14,455 nucleotides of DNA, taken from an uncultured Duganella sp. GTDB lineage: Bacteria > Pseudomonadota > Gammaproteobacteria > Burkholderiales > Burkholderiaceae. The notes under the pieces were generated by a model. That model saw nothing but the letters and a program-made list of their open reading frames with translations, did no database searches and had not been told where the DNA came from. Position 1 is the first letter of the stretch. Every line of letters begins with the position of its first letter. This document shows, in pieces, positions 6,026-13,049 of the stretch. The DNA lies in assembly GCA_946482335.1 (NCBI GenBank), contig CAMLRG010000141.1:1-14455 (forward strand). The letters are read 5' to 3'. The translations under genes were made by a program, and so were the position numbers.

Positions 6026-9000
6026 ATGGCTCGGAATTTTTATAACAAACTAAGGTCCCGCCTGAGCGCACTGTATGGCTTGTCCATCTATGGCGCCTTG
6101 TTGCTGGTGGTGTTCGGCGGCCTGGTGATTCCGGCGATTATCGGCTCCTATCTGCTGATCGGCGTGCACGAGCAGCAATCGGCGCGCACCACCCTCAACG
6201 AATCGCTGCAGCGCAATGCCGACATCCTGGCCCTGGGCATGCAGGAATCCCTGTGGAATATGAATGCCGAATCGGCCCATTCGCTGGTCGAATCGGTGAT
6301 GCGTGACCGCTCCGTGCTGCGGGTGCAGGTCACCGGCCAGGCCGACACCCAGTTCATGCAGGTCGAAGCGCCCAAGCGGGCCATCGGCAACGTGGTGCGC
6401 GCCGAGCGCGAGATCACGGTGCGCGGCGAAAAGATCGGCCGCATCATCGTCGAAATGGATGATGCGCGCAGCCAGCAGGAACTGCGCGAAAAGCAGCTGT
6501 CCTATGTGTTCGTGCTGGCCGCCCAGCTGACCGTGTCGCTGCTGCTGATCGTGCTGTTCCTGAACCAGCGCCTGCTGAAGCCCTTGCGCAAGCTGATGCG
6601 CTTCTCGGACCGCCTGTCGCACGGCGATTTCGAGACCCGCATGGAATTGAGCGGCAGCGACGAGCTGGGCCGCCTGGCCGGCCAGCTGGACCAGATGCGG
6701 GTGGCGATCAAGCACCTGTTCGAAGATATCGCCCAGCGCGAGGAGCGCTTCCGCACCATCGTGACCCAGGTGCCGGGCGCCGTATTCCGCTTCCGCCCGG
6801 ACGGCCCGATCGATTTCGTGTCGGACGCCATCGAAGACATCTCCGGCTACTCCGCCGCGCAATTCATGCGCAGCACCACCCATGCCTGGGCCAACCTGAT
6901 CTGTCCGGAAGACCGCAAGCGCCAGCGCCGCGTGGTGGTGCAGGCGATCCAGGATGGCAAGCCATACGAAATCGAATACCGCATCATCGACTCCACCGGC
7001 GCCGAACGCTGGGTGGCCGAGAATGGCCAGCCGCAAGCCGCCGAATCGGGCGGGGCGCCCTGGGTGGATGGCATCATTTCCGATATCAGCCAGCGCAAGA
7101 ACAATGAAATGCGCATCGAAGCACTGCTGGCCGAGCAAAGCGCGATCCTGGATAACGTGATGTTCGGCGTGATGTTCGTGCGCCACCGCACCATCGTGTC
7201 CGTCAACCGCCGCTGCGAAGAATTGTTCGGCTACGAGCCGGGCCAGATGGTTGGCGCCTCCACCGCCATGGTCTTCCCCAGTGCCTTCGATTATGAGTCG
7301 GCCGGCGCGCGCCAGTATTCGACCCTGGGAAGCGGCGAATACTTCACCGAAGAGCGCAATTACCGCCGCAAGGACGGCTCCTTGTTCTGGTGCATGGTGT
7401 CCGGTTGTGCCATTGACCAGAACCGCCCCAACGAAGGTTCGATCTGGGTCTACGCCGACATCAGCGCCCGCAAGGAGGCCGAGGAAAAATTACGCCTGTC
7501 GGCCACCGTGCTGGAACACATCGCCGACGGCGTGATGGTGATCGACGACAAAGGCACCATCGTTGCCGTCAACCCGGCCTTTACCCAGATCACCGGCTAC
7601 ACCGAGGCCGAAGCGCTGGGCCGCGACCGCAGCCTGACGCGTTCCGGCCGCCACGACGAAGCCTTCCACGCCGAATTGTGGCGCGAACTGGTCGAACATG
7701 GTTACTGGCGCGGCGAGATCTGGAGCACGCGCAAGAGCGGCGAACTGTACCTGGAGTGGCTGACATTGACCGCGGTGCGCGACACGCGCGGCGCCACCAC
7801 CCACTATGTGGGCGTCTTCAGCGACATCACCCTGGTCAAGGAATCGCAGGAAAAGCTCGACCACCTGGCCCACCACGACCCGCTGACGCAATTGCCGAAC
7901 CGCCTGCTGTTCCATGACCGCCTGCAGCACGCCATCCAGCGCACCACGCGCGGCAACGAGCAACTGGCGCTGCTGTTCATCGACCTGGACCGCTTCAAGA
8001 ACGTCAACGACACGCTCGGTCACCACATCGGCGACGAGCTGCTGAAGCAGGTGGCACATGCGCTGTCCGACAAGCTGCGCGAAGGCGATACCCTGGCGCG
8101 CCTGGGCGGCGACGAATTCATCGTGCTGCTGGAAGACGTGGAAGGACAATACGGCGCCGGCCAGGTGGCCGAAAAGCTGGTGGCGATGTTCGAGCATCCC
8201 TTCATGGTGGCCGGCCACGAACTGTTCGTGACTTGCTCGGTCGGCATTTCCGTGTTCCCGACCGATGCTGCCGACTTGAACATGCTGATCCGTAATGCCG
8301 ACGTGGCCATGTACCAGGCCAAGGCGCGCGGCCGTAACGGTTACCGCTTCTACCAGCCGTCGATGACGGGCGAAGGCGTCGAGCGCCTGCGCCTGGAGAC
8401 TTACCTGCGGCGCTCGATCGAAAAAGAGGAAGTCTTCCTCAACTTCCAGCCCCAAGTCGAAATCGATACCGGCAAACTGTTGGGCGTGGAAGCGCTGGTG
8501 CGCTGGAACCATCCGGAACTGGGCCTGGTGCCGCCGCACCGCTTTATCCCGCTGGCGGAAGACACGGGCTTCATCAACCAGCTGGGGCAATGGGTGCTGT
8601 ATGAAGCCTGCCGCCAGATGGTGCGCTGGGAGGAGGCCGGACTGCATGTGCCGAAGATGGCCGTCAACCTGTCGGCCAAGCAGTTCGAGCGCGGCAGCAT
8701 GGTCGGCACGGTGGCCGACATCCTGCGCGAAACCGGGCTGGCACCGCACCGCCTGCAGCTGGAGGTGACCGAATCGGTGATCATGAACACGGGCGATGCG
8801 CTGGCCTTCATCAACGATTTGCACGCGGTCGGCGTGTCGCTGGCGATCGACGATTTCGGCACCGGTTATTCCTCGCTGGCCTATCTCAAGCAGATGCCGG
8901 TGCAGACGCTGAAGATCGACCGCTCCTTCATCAAGGACATCTCGACCGACGTCAACGACGAGGCGATCGCCATCGCCATCATCCAGCTGGGCCGCAGCAT

Positions 9001-9142
9001 GAACCTGTCCGTGATCGCCGAAGGGGTGGAGACGGAGCAGCAGGCGGCCTTCCTGCTGCGCCACGGCTGCAACCAGGCGCAAGGCTACTATTACAGCCGT
9101 CCGGTGATGCCGGAGGATTTGCTGCGGCGCTGGCTGCCATGA
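6026..9142 (+). CDS. Membrane HAMP-PAS3-GGDEF-EAL cyclic-di-GMP synthase/phosphodiesterase
   Basis: A 1038-residue inner-membrane sensor that can in principle both make and degrade cyclic-di-GMP. Order: TM1 (about 20-46), a periplasmic domain of about 110 residues, TM2 (about 158-180), HAMP (about 181-234), three PAS domains (about 240-358, 370-483 and 490-605), GGDEF (about 611-775) and EAL (about 795-1035). The GGDEF motif is intact at 694-698, with the product-inhibition site RxxD at 685-688. EAL-domain key residues are present: E822 (EAL), N881, E913/E916, D942-D943, K963, E999, Q1019. The frame is open to a TTG at 5990, but I use the ATG at 6026; neither has a good ribosome site. The downstream oxidoreductase gene begins 22 bases after the stop and may be cotranscribed. 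The signal sensed is unknown. Confidence 0.95.
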   Translation: MARNFYNKLRSRLSALYGLSIYGALLLVVFGGLVIPAIIGSYLLIGVHEQQSARTTLNESLQRNADILALGMQESLWNMNAESAHSLVESVMRDRSVLRVQVTGQADTQFMQVEAPKRAIGNVVRAEREITVRGEKIGRIIVEMDDARSQQELREKQLSYVFVLAAQLTVSLLLIVLFLNQRLLKPLRKLMRFSDRLSHGDFETRMELSGSDELGRLAGQLDQMRVAIKHLFEDIAQREERFRTIVTQVPGAVFRFRPDGPIDFVSDAIEDISGYSAAQFMRSTTHAWANLICPEDRKRQRRVVVQAIQDGKPYEIEYRIIDSTGAERWVAENGQPQAAESGGAPWVDGIISDISQRKNNEMRIEALLAEQSAILDNVMFGVMFVRHRTIVSVNRRCEELFGYEPGQMVGASTAMVFPSAFDYESAGARQYSTLGSGEYFTEERNYRRKDGSLFWCMVSGCAIDQNRPNEGSIWVYADISARKEAEEKLRLSATVLEHIADGVMVIDDKGTIVAVNPAFTQITGYTEAEALGRDRSLTRSGRHDEAFHAELWRELVEHGYWRGEIWSTRKSGELYLEWLTLTAVRDTRGATTHYVGVFSDITLVKESQEKLDHLAHHDPLTQLPNRLLFHDRLQHAIQRTTRGNEQLALLFIDLDRFKNVNDTLGHHIGDELLKQVAHALSDKLREGDTLARLGGDEFIVLLEDVEGQYGAGQVAEKLVAMFEHPFMVAGHELFVTCSVGISVFPTDAADLNMLIRNADVAMYQAKARGRNGYRFYQPSMTGEGVERLRLETYLRRSIEKEEVFLNFQPQVEIDTGKLLGVEALVRWNHPELGLVPPHRFIPLAEDTGFINQLGQWVLYEACRQMVRWEEAGLHVPKMAVNLSAKQFERGSMVGTVADILRETGLAPHRLQLEVTESVIMNTGDALAFINDLHAVGVSLAIDDFGTGYSSLAYLKQMPVQTLKIDRSFIKDISTDVNDEAIAIAIIQLGRSMNLSVIAEGVETEQQAAFLLRHGCNQAQGYYYSRPVMPEDLLRRWLP

Positions 9143-9164
9143 GCGAGGCCGATACGGGGACCAC

Positions 9165-11432
9165 ATGCTGAAACCGAAAAAATTCTCGCGCCGCCGCTTC
9201 CTGCTGGGCGGCCTTGCCATGGCCGGCGCGATGGTGGTGGGCTGGGGCGTGATGCCGCCGCGCCAGCGCTTGCGCGGCAAGGCGGCGCTGCCGCTGGAGA
9301 ATGGCGCCGTGGCGTTGAACGGCTGGATCGCCATTGCGCCGGATGGCAGCGTGCAACTGGCCATGCCGCGCGCGGAAATGGGGCAGGGCGTGCATACCGC
9401 GCTGGCCATGCTGGTGGCGGAGGAACTGGACGTGAGCCTTGATGCGGTCAAGTTGATCCAGGCGCCGCTCGACAAGATTTACAGCAACCTGGAAGTCATC
9501 CGCGACAACTGGCATTTCCATCCCGACGACAACGGCGCCGTCAAGCGCGGGGCCTTGCGCATGCTCGAGAAAGTCGGGCGCGAACTGGGCATCGTGGTGA
9601 CCGGCGGCTCGTCCAGCGTGGCCGATGCCTGGGGGTCGATGCGCGAAGCCGGCGCCACCGCGCGTGCGCTGCTGGTGGCCGAGGCGGCCCGCGAATGGAA
9701 AGTCCCGCACGAGCAGGTGCGCACGGAAAATGGCGTGCTGTATCACGATATCAGCAAGCGCCAGGCCAGTTACGGCAGTCTGGCGCAGCGTGCCGCATTG
9801 GGCCAGCCGCATGAGGTCAAGCTGAAGGACCCGCACAGTTTCCGCCTGGTCGGAACGCCTGTGCCGCGCCGCGATTCGCGCATCAAGTCCGAGGGCGCGG
9901 CCAGGTACGGCATCGATGCGCGTCCGGAAGGGATGGTCTATGCGGCGGTGCGCATGTCGCCTTACGTCGGCGGGTCGGTGCAGGGCATCAATCCGGGCGC
10001 AGTGACCGGCATGCCCGGTGTGCTCAGTGTGATCGATTTCAGCGGCGCGCTGCACGAGCGGTCGGGCGCCGGCGCGGGCGTGGCGGTGGTGGCGCGCACG
10101 TTCTGGCAGGCGCGCCAGGCGGCAGCGGCATTGCCGATACGCTGGAATGACGGCGGCAATGGCGCGCTGTCGAGCGAGCAGATCTATGCCGGCATGGCGG
10201 CCGCGCTGGCCAATGACGACGGCTTTGTCTATTACAGCAATGGCGACATGGAGAAGGGCCAGGAGGCGCTGCGCACCATCCGCTCGGAATACCGCGCACC
10301 ATTCCTGGCCCACGCGACCATGGAGCCGGTCAATTGCACGGCGCAGGTGAAGGATGGCAAGGTGCGTCTCTGGCTCGGTACGCAGGCGCCCACCTTCGCC
10401 GTGCGTGCCGCTGCGCAGGTGGCCGATGTCGACGAGGGCGACGTGATCCTGCATGAGCATTTGCTGGGTGGTGGCTTTGGACGGCGGCTGGAGGCGGACA
10501 TGGTGGCGCAGGCGGTCGCCATCGCGCGCCAGTGCAACGGCGCCCCGGTGCAGGTGATCTGGAGCCGCGAAGAGGATATGACGCATGACGTCTACCGCCC
10601 GGCCGCCCTGGCGCGCATGGAGGCGGGCCTGGATGGCGCCGGCAACATCGTCAGTTGGGATGCGCGCAGCGTGAGCGGGGTGCTGGTGCACCAGTACGTC
10701 GAGCGCAACCTGGGGTTGCCGGGCATGGGGCCGGAAAAGCACGCCGCGGAAGGCTTGTACGATATGCAGTACGAAATCCCGAACCAGCGTATTGCCCACG
10801 TTGCCGTGGAGAGCGCTGTGCCGATCGGGAACTGGCGTGCGGTGGGGCATTCGCACAATGCCTTCTTCAAAGAGTCGTTTATCGACGAAATGGCCAGCGC
10901 GGCGGGCAAGAACCCGGTGGAATTCCGCCGCACCATGCTGTTGAACCATCCGCGCCACCTGGCGGTGCTGAATGCCGCGGTTGCCAAGGCCGGCAAGGCG
11001 CCGCAAGGGCGCGCGCACGGCGTGGCGCTGCACCAGTCTTACGGTACCATCGTCGCCCAGGTGGCGGAAGTTTCGGTCGAGGGCAAGCAGATCCGCGTGC
11101 ACCGCGTGGTTTGCGCCATCGATTGCGGGCTGGTGGTGAACCCGAACCTGGTGGCGCAGCAGGTGGAGTCGGGCGTGGTGTTCGGCCTGTCGGCAGCCCT
11201 GGATGGGGAGATCACCATCAAGGATGGCAAGGTGGTGCAGACCAATTTCCACGATTTCCTGGTGCCGCGCATGAATGCGGTACCGCAGGTTGAAACCATC
11301 ATCACGCTCAGCACCGAGCGGCCGACCGGCGTCGGCGAGCCGCCTACGCCGCCGGTCGCGCCGGCGGTGGCCAATGCGGTGTTCGCGCTGACCGGGCAGC
11401 GCCTGCGATCGTTGCCCTTACGCCTGGCCTAA
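9165..11432 (+). CDS. Tat-exported molybdopterin-binding oxidoreductase subunit (IorB-like, xanthine oxidase family)
   Basis: Large molybdenum-cofactor subunit of an aldehyde oxidase/xanthine dehydrogenase-type hydroxylase, closest in layout to the isoquinoline 1-oxidoreductase beta subunit. The 755 residues begin with a twin-arginine signal (SRRRFLLGG, 8-16) and a hydrophobic stretch, so the folded protein is exported or membrane-anchored. The body shows MGQGVHTAL, PFLAHATMEPVNCTA (about 380-394), LLGGGFGRR (433-441) and the catalytic glutamate E725 in GVGEP. GGGGA four bases before the ATG supports this start. Such subunits normally work with a small [2Fe-2S] protein and often a cytochrome c; neither is adjacent here. 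The substrate cannot be told from sequence. The 3' end overlaps the convergent thioredoxin gene by 15 bases. Confidence 0.92.
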   Translation: MLKPKKFSRRRFLLGGLAMAGAMVVGWGVMPPRQRLRGKAALPLENGAVALNGWIAIAPDGSVQLAMPRAEMGQGVHTALAMLVAEELDVSLDAVKLIQAPLDKIYSNLEVIRDNWHFHPDDNGAVKRGALRMLEKVGRELGIVVTGGSSSVADAWGSMREAGATARALLVAEAAREWKVPHEQVRTENGVLYHDISKRQASYGSLAQRAALGQPHEVKLKDPHSFRLVGTPVPRRDSRIKSEGAARYGIDARPEGMVYAAVRMSPYVGGSVQGINPGAVTGMPGVLSVIDFSGALHERSGAGAGVAVVARTFWQARQAAAALPIRWNDGGNGALSSEQIYAGMAAALANDDGFVYYSNGDMEKGQEALRTIRSEYRAPFLAHATMEPVNCTAQVKDGKVRLWLGTQAPTFAVRAAAQVADVDEGDVILHEHLLGGGFGRRLEADMVAQAVAIARQCNGAPVQVIWSREEDMTHDVYRPAALARMEAGLDGAGNIVSWDARSVSGVLVHQYVERNLGLPGMGPEKHAAEGLYDMQYEIPNQRIAHVAVESAVPIGNWRAVGHSHNAFFKESFIDEMASAAGKNPVEFRRTMLLNHPRHLAVLNAAVAKAGKAPQGRAHGVALHQSYGTIVAQVAEVSVEGKQIRVHRVVCAIDCGLVVNPNLVAQQVESGVVFGLSAALDGEITIKDGKVVQTNFHDFLVPRMNAVPQVETIITLSTERPTGVGEPPTPPVAPAVANAVFALTGQRLRSLPLRLA

Positions 11433-11840
11433 CAGGACGCGCAGGTTGCACTCCTGCTGCCATTGGCGGCGTTCCGGTGTGGACGCGGCCTGGCGCGCCA
11501 GTTCTTCGTCGGACAGTCCGGCCTGGGCTTCGATCAGGCGGTTGGCCACGTTGGCGTCGGGCAGCATGGTGCCGAAGAAGGCCACATGCTCGTGGCGCTG
11601 GATCAGCAAGGTGGGGAAATTCTCGACGTCCAGGTCGCCCACCAGGTCGGCATGGTCCTCGATGTCGACCCACAGGAAGTATTTGTCCGGGTGGCGCGCG
11701 GCCAGTTCCTCGAATACCGCGCGGTAAGAGGCGCAGGTGCCGCACCAGGCGGCGCACAGGCAGGCCACCACCAGGTGGTCCTGAGCCAGCGCGGCGGCCA
11801 CTTCGGCGCGGTTGTCGGCATGTAGGGTAGTGCTGTGCAT
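11418..11840 (-). CDS. Thioredoxin family protein
   Basis: A 140-residue cytoplasmic thioredoxin-fold protein for thiol-disulfide exchange. It has the active site W32-C33-G34-T35-C36, strand VDIEDHADLVGDLDV, and the cis-proline loop ENFPTLLI (P76). The WCGTC variant differs from the classical WCGPC, which usually shifts redox potential. A C-terminal extension of about 30 residues includes an extra Cys131. No signal peptide. The ATG at 11840 lacks a ribosome site, but a -10 box is placed for a leaderless message (see 11849-11873). It is divergent from tsaB and convergent with the molybdopterin gene. Its partner is unknown. Confidence 0.9.
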   Translation of the reverse strand: MHSTTLHADNRAEVAAALAQDHLVVACLCAAWCGTCASYRAVFEELAARHPDKYFLWVDIEDHADLVGDLDVENFPTLLIQRHEHVAFFGTMLPDANVANRLIEAQAGLSDEELARQAASTPERRQWQQECNLRVLLGQA

Positions 11841-11848
11841 GGGGTGCT

Positions 11849-11873
11849 ATTGTACATGCCCGCAGGGTAAAAT
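11849..11873. promoter_or_regulatory. Divergent -10 boxes for thioredoxin and tsaB, possibly leaderless
   Basis: Within the 40-bp gap, TACAAT (minus strand, 11849-11854) lies 8 bases before the thioredoxin ATG, and TAAAAT (plus strand, 11868-11873) lies 7 bases before the tsaB ATG. Each matches consensus in 5 of 6 positions. Transcripts would begin at or within about two bases of the start codons. Neither gene has a Shine-Dalgarno. No good -35 is seen for either. Confidence 0.45.
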
Positions 11874-11880
11874 ACCGGCC

Positions 11881-12579
11881 ATGGCTACCATTCTTGCAAT
11901 CGAAACATCCTCCGAAATGGCGTCCTGCGCCTTGCTGCGCGGGGAGCTCGTGACTTTCCGCGAATCGTCCGGCGTCCGCACCCATTCCCAGGCCGTGCTG
12001 CCGATGATCCAGGAATTGCTGGCGGAGGCGGGCATTGCCCTGCGCGATTGCGACGCCATTGCCTACGGCGCCGGTCCAGGTTCGTTCACCGGCGTGCGCA
12101 CCGCCTGCGGCATCGCGCAGGGGCTGGGTTTCGGCGCCGGCTTGCCGCTGCTGCCGATCGTGACGCTCGATGCGATGGCGCTGGCCTGCCGCGAACGGCA
12201 CGGCTCCGGCGATGTGCTCACCGTCCTCGATGCCCGCATGAATGAAGTCTATTGGGCGCAGTACCGCTTCGAAGGCGGCCAGCCGGCTGCCGTGCTGCCG
12301 CCGGCGCTGTGCGCGCCCGGTGATGTGGCGCCTGCCGGTCCGGCGCGCGCCTGCGGTAACGGTTTTGCCGCCTATCCCGAGGCATTTGCCGGCAAAGCCT
12401 TTGCGGACGGTGCCGACGGCGCCATCATGCCGCATGCCGTGCAGGTGGCGCAGCTGGGCCGCGCCGCCTTCGCCGCGGGCCACGCCGTGCCTGCCGCGCA
12501 GGCGCAGCCGCTCTACCTGCGCAACAAGGTCGCCTATACCAAGGCCGAACGCGAAGAAATGAAGGCGTCGCAGGCATGA
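11881..12579 (+). CDS. tsaB: tRNA threonylcarbamoyladenosine biosynthesis protein TsaB
   Basis: Non-catalytic partner of TsaD and TsaE in the complex that transfers threonylcarbamoyl to A37 of ANN-decoding tRNAs; cytoplasmic and usually essential. The 232 residues begin with ATILAIETSS (2-11) and carry the ASKHA-type GPGSFTGVR loop (65-73), LDARMNEVYWAQY (about 117-129) and a C-terminal PLYLRNKVAYTK; the length equals E. coli TsaB. An open frame extends 23 codons upstream to 11812, but the family start is the ATG at 11881, which a nearby -10 box also favours. The end overlaps rimI by four bases (ATGA). The tsaB-rimI pairing is common in bacteria. Confidence 0.96.
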   Translation: MATILAIETSSEMASCALLRGELVTFRESSGVRTHSQAVLPMIQELLAEAGIALRDCDAIAYGAGPGSFTGVRTACGIAQGLGFGAGLPLLPIVTLDAMALACRERHGSGDVLTVLDARMNEVYWAQYRFEGGQPAAVLPPALCAPGDVAPAGPARACGNGFAAYPEAFAGKAFADGADGAIMPHAVQVAQLGRAAFAAGHAVPAAQAQPLYLRNKVAYTKAEREEMKASQA

Positions 12580-13049
12580 GGCAGCAGGCATGGGATCTGG
12601 CGCGGCTGATCTACGAGCCGATGCAGGAAAGCGACCTCGATGAGGTGGTGGCGGTGGAACAGGAGGTGTATCCATATCCCTGGAGCCGCGCCAATTTTTC
12701 CGATTCGCTGGCGCAGGGCTACCACGCCTGGGTGCTGCGCGCCCAGGACGGCGCATTGATGGGGTATTTCCTGGTGATGGGGATCGTCGACGAGGCGCAT
12801 TTGCTGAACGTCGCCGTGGCGCGGCCATGGCAGGGCAAGGGAGTAGGGCGCCTGCTGGTGAACCAGGCTGTCGCCTTGTCGCGCGGGCTGGGCATGGAAT
12901 CGATCCTGCTGGAAGTGCGGCCGTCGAACAGCCGTGCACTGGAGATTTACCAACGCTATGGATTTGCTGAAATCGGCCGCCGCAAGGGGTATTATCCGGC
13001 CGCCAATTCAACCCGTGAGGACGCAATCGTGATGCGGTTTGGCTTATGA
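12576..13049 (+). CDS. rimI: Ribosomal protein S18-alanine N-acetyltransferase
   Basis: GNAT enzyme that acetylates the N-terminal alanine of ribosomal protein S18 with acetyl-CoA. Of its 157 residues, the acetyl-CoA loop is RPWQGKGVG (83-91). Glu113 in LLEVRPSNS and Tyr125 in EIYQRYGF align with E. coli RimI Glu103 and Tyr115, the general base and acid. RRKGYYP (135-141) and REDAIVM (147-153) are also RimI-typical. It overlaps tsaB upstream and the UDG-like gene downstream, by four bases each, so it sits inside a translationally coupled operon. Confidence 0.95.
   Translation: MRQQAWDLARLIYEPMQESDLDEVVAVEQEVYPYPWSRANFSDSLAQGYHAWVLRAQDGALMGYFLVMGIVDEAHLLNVAVARPWQGKGVGRLLVNQAVALSRGLGMESILLEVRPSNSRALEIYQRYGFAEIGRRKGYYPAANSTREDAIVMRFGL

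Noticed and set aside
8979..11252. A 757-codon minus-strand open frame opposite the molybdopterin subunit, and a 661-codon one at 7490-9475.
   Set aside because: Both are His/Arg/Gln-rich with no recognisable domain, and mirror the codon-position bias of the real genes on the plus strand.
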